A stretch of DNA of 13,497 nt from an uncultured Eubacteriales bacterium (GTDB lineage: Bacteria; Bacillota; Clostridia; Eubacteriales; Anaerofustaceae): assembly GCA_902796565.1 (NCBI GenBank), contig CADBPP010000146.1:1-13497 (forward strand). Reading direction: 5' to 3'. A program made the translations under genes and the position numbers. This document shows, in pieces, positions 1-7,729 of the stretch; within the stretch, counting starts at the first letter, position 1; the number at the start of each line of letters is the position of its first letter. The notes under the pieces were generated by a model. It had not been told where the DNA came from. It did no database searches and worked only from the letters and a program-made list of their open reading frames with translations.

Positions 1-3000
1 AAGGTATTCATACCGGAGGCCACCGTCGTCTTCAAAATAGAAGAATATACCGACATGATCGGTAAGACCATACCGGAGCACGACACCAAGTATTTCGTCA
101 AATACGACCATCACAGCGACACCCATACCATGGACATCACGGATATCGCCGTTCTTGACGTATCGATCTACAAGCGCTGGATAAACTTCGAGGACAATGA
201 GACACCGGAATCCGTGTATCTGATGCTGGTGAGCAAGGTGCAGGACGAATACGCCGAAGCCGCGGGAGTCGAGGCCGTAAACATATATACCCCGGTGCTC
301 ACCGCCGTATACGGACAGAGATTCGACCTTTTCGATGTATCGGGCCTCAGCGACCAGGTCGCCAGCGGCATAAAGTCGGTGATGGGCGAAAGCTTTGTCA
401 GTGCAGCCGTTTCCGGCATAGTAAAAATGGCCGTCGGGAAATACACGAAACTCGGCCTCGCCGTGGCGGAAGCCAGCGGCAAAGGCAACAACCCGCTGAC
501 AAGGTGGCGTGTGGTCATGGGAGTCAAGAAATACGGCGGCTTCGGCGTGCCCATGGAGTTCGCCGGGACGGAGCTGGTTACGGGACTGATGGAGGTGGCC
601 CTGGACGCCATCATTGCTGAATTGGGCCTGAGCATCAGCGTGCCGGTGATGTACAACCCCAACGGAGGCTACTGGAGCATCAAGGGATATGCGCTGAACC
701 TCTTCAAGGACTACGAACTCACCTGCAACGTGATCAACATCAAGTTCCACGGGGACGACGATATCGACAACGTGATAAGCGGCACCAAGTACTGGGAGGG
801 CGACGATGAGGACAGCAGGCCCGACAGCGTCGTGCTGCACGTCTACGTCAAGGACGATAACAGCAAGAAGGAAGTCACAGGCTCCCCCGTCACTGTCACG
901 AAGGATGACGGCTGGAAATGGTCACTGGAGATCCCCCTGGGAGAATACGTGACCGTTGAAAAGGAAGGCGAAGAGAGCGCGTCCATCCGTAAGAAGGAGG
1001 TCGTCATAGAGGAAGAGGTGCCGGAAGGATACACCGCCAGCTATGAGGGCTATGACGTGACCAACACCTACTCGCCCGAAAAGACCAGTGTGAACGTGAA
1101 AGCGGCATGGAACGACCGCGACGACAAGGACGGAATACGTCCAGCGTACGTCAGGGTAAAGCTCCTGGCCGACGGAGAGGATACCGGAAAGACCATCACG
1201 GTATCCGGCTCCCAGGGCTGGAGCGGCACCTTCAGCGATCTTGACAGGAAGAAGGGCGGACGGGATATCACATATACAGTGGAAGAGATCACGGACTCGG
1301 TCATCACGGGAACGGACGGTGAAGGGACCTATGCATTCGCCGTCACCGGCAGCGCGTCCTCCGGCTTCACCGTCACGAACACCCATACCCCGGTGACGGT
1401 CACCGTCAGCGGCTCCAAGACCTGGGACGACGATAATGACGCCGCAGGCATGAGACCGGATAAGATAGTCATAAGGCTCAAGGCCGACGGAAAGGAGATC
1501 ACCGCAAAGTCCGTGGGCGCATCCGACGGATGGAGGTGGAACTTCACGGATCTGCCGAAATATTCCGGAGGCAAAGAGATCACATATACCGTGACCGAGG
1601 ATACGGTGGAGGGCTACACCTCTTCCGTGGCAGGCTACGACGTGACGAACACCTACGCTCCCGGAAAGACCCAGGTCACTGTGACCAAGGCCTGGAACGA
1701 CGGAGATGACGCGGACGGGATCCGTCCCTCCTACGTTACCGTAAAGCTCCTGGCGGACGGTACCGACACCGGAAAGACCCTGGTGCTCTCGGAAGCGGCG
1801 GGCTGGAGCGGCAGCTTTACCGATCTCGACAGGGAAAAGGACGGCGAGACCATCGTCTATACCGTGGAGGAGATCACCGACTCAGTCATCACGGGAACGG
1901 ACGGCGACGGTACCTATGCCTTCACCGTCACCGGCGACTACCTCATGGGCTACACCGTGACCAACATCCATACCCCCGTTAAGGTGAACATCAGCGGTGC
2001 CAAGACATGGGATGATGAGGACAATTCCGCCGGCATGCGGCCGGATAAGATAGTCATAAGGCTCCTGGCGGACGGAGGGGAAGTTTCCGTCAGGACCGTC
2101 ACCGCCGAAGACGGCTGGAAATGGAACTTTGACAACAGACCCAAGTATTCCGGCGGCAAAGAGATCGTCTATACCATAACGGAAGACGCAGTGGAGGGAT
2201 ACACATCCTCCGTGAGCGGCTATGACGTGACCAACACATATACTCCGGGAAAGACCCAGGTCAATGTGACCAAGGTCTGGAATGACGGGAATGACGCGGA
2301 CGGCATCAGACCGGGTCTTGTCACCGTGAAGCTCATCGCTGACGGAGAGGATACCGGAAAGAGCCTCGTGCTCTCCGATGCCGCGGGCTGGAGCGGCACA
2401 TTCACCGATCTCGACGCGAAAAAGGACGGATCGGACATAGTCTATACCGTGGAGGAGCTTACCGACAGCGTCATCACCGGCACCGACGGTGATGGTACAT
2501 ACGCATTCGCCGTCAGCGGCGACGCGTCGAGAGGCTACACGGTAACGAACACCCACACCCCGGTCAGGACCGCCGTCAGGGGCGTCAAAACCTGGGACGA
2601 CGCAGACAACGCCGACGGCATGCGGCCGGATAAGATAGTCATAAGGCTGAAGGCCGACGGAAAGGAGATCTCCTTCAGGACCGTCACCGCCGCAGATGGC
2701 TGGCAGTGGAACTTCGAAGACCTTCCGAAGTATTCGGAAGGAAAAGAGATCGTCTACACCATAACGGAAGACACGGTGGAGGGCTACACCACCAGGGTGG
2801 ACGGCTACGACGTGACCAACAGCTATGTTCCCGGAAAGACCCAGGTCAGTGTGACCAAGGTCTGGGACGACGGAGACGATGCCGACGGTATCCGTCCCGC
2901 CTATGTGACCGCAAGGCTCCTGGCGGATGGAACGGACACGGGAAAGACCCTGGTCCTCTCCCGCTCAGAGGGCTGGAGCGGCGCCTTCACGGATCTCGAT

Positions 3001-4662
3001 ACGAAGAAGGACGGATCTGACATAGTCTACACTGTGGAGGAGCTCACCGACAGCGTCATCACCGGAACGGACGGTGAGCGTACCTACGCCTCCGTCGTCA
3101 CGGGGAACGCTGCAGCGGGCTTTACCATCATCAACACCCACACCCCCGGGACCGTCACCATAAGCGGTCACAAGACCTGGGATGACGCGGACGACTTTGA
3201 CGGCATGAGGCCGGATAAGATAGTCATAAGACTGAAGGCCGACGGAAAGGAGATCTCTTTCAGGACCGTCACCGCCGAAGACGGCTGGAGATGGACCTTC
3301 GAAGACCTCCCGAAGTATTCGGAAGGAAAAGAGATCGTCTACACCATAACGGAAGACACGGTGGAGGGCTACACCACCAAGGTGGACGGCTACGACGTGA
3401 CCAACAGCTATACTCCCGGCAGGACCCAGGTCACGGTGACCAAGGTCTGGAACGATGATGATGACCGTGACGGGATCAGGCCCGATAGCATAACGGTAAA
3501 ACTGATTGCGGACGGCACCGATACCGGAAAGACCCTGGTGCTCACCGAAGCCGAAGGCTGGAGCGGGACATTCACGGATCTGAACACGAAAAAGGACGGA
3601 GCCGACATCGTGTACACGGTGGAAGAGCTCACAGACTCCGTCATCACCGGCACCGACGGTGAAGGCACCTATGCTTTCGCGGTAACGGGAGACGCGTCAA
3701 AGGGCTTCACCGTCATCAACACCCATACGCCCGCAAGGATCACCATCAGCGGTTCAAAGATATGGGTCGATGAGAACGATTCCGCAGGAATTCGGCCCGG
3801 CAGTATCGTCATAAGGCTCAGAGCCGGCGGTGAGGAGGTATCCGTCAGGACCGTCACAGCCGATGACGGCTGGAGTTGGATATTTGAGGATCTCCCGAAG
3901 TATTCGGAAGGAAAAGAGATCGTCTATACCATAACCGAGGACACGGTGGACGATTACACCACATCCGTGGAGGGCTTCGACGTGATCAACACCTACGCTC
4001 CCGGCAGGACCCAGGTAACGGTGACCAAGCTCTGGGATGACCGGGACGATGCCGACGGGATCAGACCTGAATACGTTACGGTAAAACTGCTGGCGAACGG
4101 CTTAGACACCGCAAGGACCCTGGTGCTCTCCGAAGAGGGGAACTGGAGCGGGACGTTCAGTGATCTGGATACGAGAAAGGACGGAGCAGACATCATATAC
4201 ACGGTGGATGAAGTCACCGACTCAGTCATCACCGGCACCGACGGAGAGGGCACATATGCCTATGCCGTCACCGGGGACGCGTCGAAGGGCTTCACCATCA
4301 TCAACACCCATACGCCCGTCATGTGCACCATCACCTATGTCCTCAACGGAGGCAGCTACGGCGGAAGCACCGATGACATAGTCGAGCGCTACAGCAGGGG
4401 GACGGTGATAAGCATCCATCCCGCGCCTGTGAGGGACGGCTACGTCTTCACCTACTGGCAGGGCTCCGAGTATCATCCCGGTGATCCCTACACAGTGACT
4501 GAAGATCACGTCTTCACAGCCCAGTGGAGGGAAAAGACATCTCCTCCGGACGATCCGAAGACATGGTTAGGCAGCCACATGTACCTGCTCATAGCCATGA
4601 TCTCACTGTCTGCCGCGGGGATCTTCCTGATAAGCAATGACAGAAAAAGACGCGTGAACTGA
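1..4662 (+). CDS. Giant Cna-B repeat surface protein (5' end cut by window)
   Basis: The frame is open from base 1, so the N-terminus and any signal peptide lie outside; the ATG at 55 is internal, not a supported start. In order: an unassigned stretch and an interrupted Cna-B-like domain (about 148-771); a divergent Cna-B domain (772-1086); eleven Cna-B domains alternating between two types (1087-4317); an InlB/Listeria-Bacteroides repeat (about 4321-4536, with LNGGSYGG, DGYVFTYW and FTAQW); and a C-terminal hydrophobic segment (about 4573-4635) with a basic tail (DRKRR). Cna-B domains are beta-sandwich stalk modules of Gram-positive adhesins and pili, often locked by Lys-Asn isopeptide bonds assisted by Glu. 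The expected Lys (K-x-W), Glu (YTVxE or YTITE) and Asn (V-T/I-N-T) are visible in nearly all units. The likely role is a cell-surface stalk or adhesin; the ligand is unknown. No LPxTG is present, only DPKTW before the membrane segment. Function at the family level is confident; the specific role is not. Confidence 0.9.
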   Translation, partial: KVFIPEATVVFKIEEYTDMIGKTIPEHDTKYFVKYDHHSDTHTMDITDIAVLDVSIYKRWINFEDNETPESVYLMLVSKVQDEYAEAAGVEAVNIYTPVLTAVYGQRFDLFDVSGLSDQVASGIKSVMGESFVSAAVSGIVKMAVGKYTKLGLAVAEASGKGNNPLTRWRVVMGVKKYGGFGVPMEFAGTELVTGLMEVALDAIIAELGLSISVPVMYNPNGGYWSIKGYALNLFKDYELTCNVINIKFHGDDDIDNVISGTKYWEGDDEDSRPDSVVLHVYVKDDNSKKEVTGSPVTVTKDDGWKWSLEIPLGEYVTVEKEGEESASIRKKEVVIEEEVPEGYTASYEGYDVTNTYSPEKTSVNVKAAWNDRDDKDGIRPAYVRVKLLADGEDTGKTITVSGSQGWSGTFSDLDRKKGGRDITYTVEEITDSVITGTDGEGTYAFAVTGSASSGFTVTNTHTPVTVTVSGSKTWDDDNDAAGMRPDKIVIRLKADGKEITAKSVGASDGWRWNFTDLPKYSGGKEITYTVTEDTVEGYTSSVAGYDVTNTYAPGKTQVTVTKAWNDGDDADGIRPSYVTVKLLADGTDTGKTLVLSEAAGWSGSFTDLDREKDGETIVYTVEEITDSVITGTDGDGTYAFTVTGDYLMGYTVTNIHTPVKVNISGAKTWDDEDNSAGMRPDKIVIRLLADGGEVSVRTVTAEDGWKWNFDNRPKYSGGKEIVYTITEDAVEGYTSSVSGYDVTNTYTPGKTQVNVTKVWNDGNDADGIRPGLVTVKLIADGEDTGKSLVLSDAAGWSGTFTDLDAKKDGSDIVYTVEELTDSVITGTDGDGTYAFAVSGDASRGYTVTNTHTPVRTAVRGVKTWDDADNADGMRPDKIVIRLKADGKEISFRTVTAADGWQWNFEDLPKYSEGKEIVYTITEDTVEGYTTRVDGYDVTNSYVPGKTQVSVTKVWDDGDDADGIRPAYVTARLLADGTDTGKTLVLSRSEGWSGAFTDLDTKKDGSDIVYTVEELTDSVITGTDGERTYASVVTGNAAAGFTIINTHTPGTVTISGHKTWDDADDFDGMRPDKIVIRLKADGKEISFRTVTAEDGWRWTFEDLPKYSEGKEIVYTITEDTVEGYTTKVDGYDVTNSYTPGRTQVTVTKVWNDDDDRDGIRPDSITVKLIADGTDTGKTLVLTEAEGWSGTFTDLNTKKDGADIVYTVEELTDSVITGTDGEGTYAFAVTGDASKGFTVINTHTPARITISGSKIWVDENDSAGIRPGSIVIRLRAGGEEVSVRTVTADDGWSWIFEDLPKYSEGKEIVYTITEDTVDDYTTSVEGFDVINTYAPGRTQVTVTKLWDDRDDADGIRPEYVTVKLLANGLDTARTLVLSEEGNWSGTFSDLDTRKDGADIIYTVDEVTDSVITGTDGEGTYAYAVTGDASKGFTIINTHTPVMCTITYVLNGGSYGGSTDDIVERYSRGTVISIHPAPVRDGYVFTYWQGSEYHPGDPYTVTEDHVFTAQWREKTSPPDDPKTWLGSHMYLLIAMISLSAAGIFLISNDRKRRVN
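1087..4317 (+). repeat. Alternating A/B Cna-B repeat array, 585-bp period, 5.5 copies
   Basis: Type A units (306 bp, 102 residues, opening near K-x-W-N/D-D and ending NTHTP or NIHTP) begin at 1087, 1672, 2257, 2842, 3427 and 4012. Type B units (279 bp, 93 residues, with KTWDD, GMRPDKIVIRL and PKYS) begin at 1393, 1978, 2563, 3148 and 3733. Every unit of a type has the same length. A 20-base string starting CCGGATAAGATAG recurs at 1456, 2041, 2626 and 3211, exactly 585 bp apart. This is an in-frame protein-coding repeat that could gain or lose whole modules by recombination; that last point is inference. Confidence 0.93.
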
Positions 4663-4679
4663 TACGCGTTTCAGAAAAG

Positions 4680-4724
4680 GAGCCGTACCGCTCCGGCACT
4701 GCCGGATCCGGTACGGCTCTTTTT
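4680..4724 (+). terminator. Rho-independent terminator of the surface-protein gene
   Basis: GAGCCGTACCG (4680-4690) pairs perfectly with CGGTACGGCTC (4709-4719). An inner stem, TCCGGC (4692-4697) with GCCGGA (4701-4706), forms around a three-base loop, and a run of five T follows (4720-4724). It lies 18 bases after the stop codon. A flanking A-run before the stem could also pair with the T-run. Confidence 0.93.
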
Positions 4725-4740
4725 CCGTATCCGTCATAGG

Positions 4741-4765
4741 CTGTATCATTCCCTGCTCGATACAG
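4741..4765. repeat. Inverted repeat CTGTATC-N11-GATACAG
   Basis: CTGTATC (4741-4747) and GATACAG (4759-4765) are perfect inverted arms with an 11-base spacer. An overlapping alternative pairing, TCCC-T-GCT (4750-4757) with AGCGGGA (4764-4770), cannot form at the same time. The element sits between the upstream terminator and the ftsE promoter, about 80 bases before the -10 box. It may be an operator or nothing; no function can be assigned. Confidence 0.4.
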
Positions 4766-4846
4766 CGGGACATGCTTCTCATTGCTTTCTCAGCTTATCT
4801 GCATGCAATTTTAATGTGTTAAGCGTGTCTAACCGCGAAGGAGATG

Positions 4847-4855
4847 TGCTATAAT
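4847..4855 (+). promoter_or_regulatory. Extended -10 promoter of the ftsEX operon
   Basis: TGCTATAAT is a perfect extended -10 element (TGnTATAAT). No good TTGACA-like -35 is visible at a 16-18 base spacing (the bases there read roughly TGTCTAA), which fits an extended -10 promoter of the housekeeping sigma factor. The predicted transcript would start near 4862, giving a leader of about 30 bases. The surrounding 4770-4880 stretch is AT-rich compared with the flanking genes. Confidence 0.75.
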
Positions 4856-4892
4856 TAATTGATGAAAAAGATTTTTTATTCGGGAGTGGAAC

Positions 4893-5573
4893 ATGATCGA
4901 TTTCGTCAATGTTTCTATGCAGTATGAAGGCGAGGAAGGATATGCCCTCAAGGACATCAACCTGAGCATTGATCAGGGTGAATTCGTGTTCCTGGTGGGA
5001 AAGAGCGGAGCAGGAAAGTCCACTTTCATAAAGCTCCTGCTCAGGGAAATGATACCCACCGAAGGCACCATCACCATCTCGGGCACAGACCTGGACAAGA
5101 TCAGCGACAGGAAGCTCCCCTTCTACCGCAGGAAGATCGGAGTGGTCTTCCAGGACTACAAGCTTCTGGAGAACCGTACCGTGTTCGACAACGTGGCCTT
5201 CGCCATGGAGGCGGTCCAGACGGATCCGAAGACCATTGCCAGGATCGTGCCCAAGATCCTTTCGATGGTGGGTCTGAGGGACAAATCCAGGAAGTTCCCG
5301 GAGAGCCTCTCCGGAGGAGAACAGCAGAGGGTCGCGATAGCCCGCTCCATAGTGAACAATCCCCGCATCCTCATCTGCGATGAGCCCACGGGCAACCTGG
5401 ACCCGGTCACCAGCTCCGGTATCATGAACCTGCTTCTGGACATCAACAAACTGGGTACCACAGTCATTATAGCCACCCATGACATCACCATGGTGGACAG
5501 GCTCAGAAAGAGAGTGCTGTCGCTGCAGAAGGGTCAGCTGGTGGGAGACAGGGTAGGAGGATATTACAATTGA
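4893..5573 (+). CDS. ftsE: Cell division ATP-binding protein FtsE
   Basis: A 226-residue ABC ATPase of normal FtsE length. It has Walker A GKSGAGKST (36-44), Q-loop Gln87 in VFQDY, signature LSGGEQQR (139-146), Walker B ILICDEP (159-165) followed by TGNLD, and H-loop His196. FtsE is cytoplasmic and powers the membrane partner FtsX, which transmits ATP hydrolysis to extracellular peptidoglycan hydrolases. The adjacent ftsX and M23 genes make this assignment firm over LolD- or MacB-type ATPases. The ATG is preceded by GGGAGTGG (4882-4889) and by an extended -10 promoter. The stop overlaps the ftsX start, so translation is probably coupled. Confidence 0.96.
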   Translation: MIDFVNVSMQYEGEEGYALKDINLSIDQGEFVFLVGKSGAGKSTFIKLLLREMIPTEGTITISGTDLDKISDRKLPFYRRKIGVVFQDYKLLENRTVFDNVAFAMEAVQTDPKTIARIVPKILSMVGLRDKSRKFPESLSGGEQQRVAIARSIVNNPRILICDEPTGNLDPVTSSGIMNLLLDINKLGTTVIIATHDITMVDRLRKRVLSLQKGQLVGDRVGGYYN

Positions 5574-6475
5574 AACTGTATACGCTCAAAGTTTTTTTCA
5601 GGGACGCAGTCAATAACATACGCCGCAACTCCGTTATGAGCGTGGCCAGCATCCTCTCGGTGGTGAGCGCGCTGGTCATCGTGGGCGTGGTCCTGTCCCT
5701 GGCCATAAACATCAACTTCCTTACGGACAACATCGAGGCCAATCTTCAGCTGAAGGTATACCTTGAGGACTCCATCCCTTCAGTGGTGCAGGAAGAGGTC
5801 TACAAGGGGCTGCTTTCCTGTGAAGGAGTCGGGGATGTGGAATACCAGTCCAAGGCGGAGGCCCTCCAGAGCTTCCGGGCCACCCTGGGGGAAAAGAACG
5901 CAGCCATCATCTCCAGCTACACCGAGGAGAACTCCCCCCTTCCTGCCGCCTTCATAGTCACCTTCGAGGACGCGTCATACATAGATACGGCATACCAGAA
6001 GGCTGTGGCCATGGAAGGCGTGAAGGATGCCGTATACGGGGAGGAGACCGTAAGAAGGCTGTTGAAGTTCAACGTATTCATCAACACCATAACCTGGGTA
6101 GTGTTCGCGATACTGTCACTGATCGCGGTGTTCATCATATTCAACACCATCAAGCTGACGGTATTCTCCAGAAGAAACGAGATCTCCATCATGAAATATG
6201 TGGGAGCCACCGACTGGTTCATACGCTTCCCCTTCCTGATCGAAGGGACCCTTCTAGGCTTGTGCGGGGCCTTCTTCTCCATACTTCTGCTGAGGAATCT
6301 CTATTACTACGTGGTGGGTCTCATAGCAGGAAGCGCTGCAGTGCTTCCCTTCGGTTCATCCCTGGCCCCCGCGTCACTGGTGTTAAAGCAGATATCACTG
6401 ATCTTCCTCATTTACGGCATCCTTCTCGGAGCCGTTGGAAGCAGCTTCTCCATAAAGAAATTCCTGAAGGTCTGA
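5570..6475 (+). CDS. ftsX: Cell division membrane protein FtsX
   Basis: A 301-residue integral membrane protein with the FtsX plan: a short cytoplasmic N-terminus, TM1 (about 23-48), a large extracellular loop (about 49-168), TM2 (170-194), TM3 (about 220-252) and TM4 (273-294). The family hallmark RRNEISIMKYVGAT sits at 201-214, between TM2 and TM3. It partners FtsE and, through the large loop, binds and activates the coiled-coil region of a peptidoglycan hydrolase, most likely the next gene product. The start is TTG at 5570, overlapping the ftsE stop (TTGA), with AGGAGG at 5555-5560 giving good spacing. That site and overlap support the TTG over any downstream ATG (the next Met is residue 23, inside TM1). 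Confidence 0.95.
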   Translation: MKLYTLKVFFRDAVNNIRRNSVMSVASILSVVSALVIVGVVLSLAININFLTDNIEANLQLKVYLEDSIPSVVQEEVYKGLLSCEGVGDVEYQSKAEALQSFRATLGEKNAAIISSYTEENSPLPAAFIVTFEDASYIDTAYQKAVAMEGVKDAVYGEETVRRLLKFNVFINTITWVVFAILSLIAVFIIFNTIKLTVFSRRNEISIMKYVGATDWFIRFPFLIEGTLLGLCGAFFSILLLRNLYYYVVGLIAGSAAVLPFGSSLAPASLVLKQISLIFLIYGILLGAVGSSFSIKKFLKV

Positions 6476-6485
6476 GAGGTTTTTA

Positions 6486-7676
6486 ATGAAAAGGAAAAGG
6501 ACCCTGAGGATATTGTCATTGCTGCTGACGCTCCTGATGATCTTCTCCATGGTGCCCATGATGGCGCTGGCAGAGGATGACGGATCCACCAGCATCGAGG
6601 ACATGACTGAAGAGGAACAGAGGGAAAGGCTCAAGGAACTGGAAGCCACCATCCAGATGTACCGGGACAATGCCAACGAGCAGGCCAAGTACGCTGAAGC
6701 CCTGCAGGAGGAGATCCAGATCCTGGACAAGCAGATATCAAAGGTGGAAAAGGAGATAGTCGACCTCAACACCAAGATAAACGCCACCCAGCTCAAGCTG
6801 GATACCGCCCAGGTGAATCTGGACAAGGCAACGGCTGACAAGGTAGCCTACCAGAAACAGCTGGAGGAAAGGATGGTCGCCATGTACATGTACGGCGACA
6901 ACGGTTACCTGGAAGTGCTGTTCGGCTCGGAAAGCTTTTCGGATTTCATCTCGAGAGCCACGGCCATATCCTCCATAATCGCTTATGACAACGAGATAGC
7001 CAGAAGGCTGAGGGATACGGAGAACCTCATCGAGGCTCAGAAGCTCCTTATCGAGGAGCAGAAGCTCGCGCTGGACGAGATGATGGTACAGCTCAGGGCC
7101 AAGGAGTCTGATCTCGAGGATCAGATGGCCATCAAGAACGACGCCGTCACCCAGGTGGCCGCCCTGAAGGATTACTGGGCTGCCCAGGCAGAAGCCCTCA
7201 ACGACGAGGCATTCGAACTCAGGAAGATCCTCGCGGAAAACAATTCCGCCGGAGACTTCGCCAACAACTACACCACGTTCCTGTGGCCCACCCCGGGTTA
7301 CTACTGGATAACCGACTACTTCGGATGGAGGATATGCCCCTTCCACGGATACGAGTGGCATACCGGCCTCGACATCGGAGCCCCGAGAAACGCTAAGGCC
7401 ATCGCCCCCGCCAACGGGAAGGTCATCAGGGCCTCCTGGTACGGCGGATACGGCAACTGCATCATCCTGGATCTGGGAAGGGATGAGAAGGGCAACACAT
7501 ACAAATGCCTGTACGCCCACCTGAACTCCTACGCCGTGGACGTGGGAGACGTGGTCATGCAGGGAGAGACCGTGGGTTATGTGGGCACCACGGGAAACTC
7601 CACCGGATACCATCTGCACTTTGAGATCATCCTCAACGGTGTGGAGCAGGATCCTCTGGAATGGCTCACGAAATGA
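6486..7676 (+). CDS. Secreted coiled-coil M23 peptidoglycan endopeptidase (EnvC/PcsB-like FtsEX partner)
   Basis: A 396-residue protein with a signal peptide (basic MKRKR, a hydrophobic core to about 24, and cleavage probably after ALA at 27-29). Two coiled-coil stretches (about 40-130 and 165-250) flank a PcsB/EnvC-type middle segment with MYMYGDNGYLEVLFGSES. The C-terminal LytM/M23 domain (about 265-396) has HTGLD (His292, Asp296), YAH (His345) and HLH (His376, His378), so the zinc ligands and catalytic His are intact. It likely cleaves stem peptides or crosslinks during septation. It starts 10 bases after ftsX with GAGAGG at 6474-6479, so it belongs to the ftsEX operon; known FtsX partners use such coiled coils for activation. 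The direct partnership is inference from family and context. Unlike streptococcal PcsB, the catalytic domain is M23 rather than CHAP. Confidence 0.93.
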   Translation: MKRKRTLRILSLLLTLLMIFSMVPMMALAEDDGSTSIEDMTEEEQRERLKELEATIQMYRDNANEQAKYAEALQEEIQILDKQISKVEKEIVDLNTKINATQLKLDTAQVNLDKATADKVAYQKQLEERMVAMYMYGDNGYLEVLFGSESFSDFISRATAISSIIAYDNEIARRLRDTENLIEAQKLLIEEQKLALDEMMVQLRAKESDLEDQMAIKNDAVTQVAALKDYWAAQAEALNDEAFELRKILAENNSAGDFANNYTTFLWPTPGYYWITDYFGWRICPFHGYEWHTGLDIGAPRNAKAIAPANGKVIRASWYGGYGNCIILDLGRDEKGNTYKCLYAHLNSYAVDVGDVVMQGETVGYVGTTGNSTGYHLHFEIILNGVEQDPLEWLTK

Positions 7677-7689
7677 TGACAATGATCGA

Positions 7690-7713
7690 ACGGGCCCCGA
7701 CGGGGCCCGTTTT
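7690..7713 (+). terminator. GC hairpin with short U tract between the M23 and SRAP genes
   Basis: ACGGGCCCC (7690-7698) pairs perfectly with GGGGCCCGT (7702-7710) around GAC, followed by only four T (7710-7713) and then CGG. The stem is very stable but the U tract is short, so termination may be partial. SRAP begins 17 bases later and its binding site, GGAAAGGG, directly follows the hairpin. Confidence 0.72.
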
Positions 7714-7729
7714 CGGAAAGGGATAAAAC

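Noticed and set aside
168..4509. Many long open frames antisense to the surface-protein gene (for example 1882-2556 and 922-1386 on the minus strand)
   Set aside because: They mirror the repeat structure of the plus-strand gene, lack binding sites, and have unlikely compositions; they are shadows of a GC-rich repeated gene.
4650..4669. Two ACGCGT palindromes around the stop codon of the surface-protein gene
   Set aside because: Only six bases each, and MluI-like hexamers are expected in GC-rich DNA; no further structure supports a site.
4779..5480. A 233-codon open frame antisense to ftsE
   Set aside because: It fully overlaps a clear FtsE with all ABC motifs and runs across its promoter; no domain is recognised.
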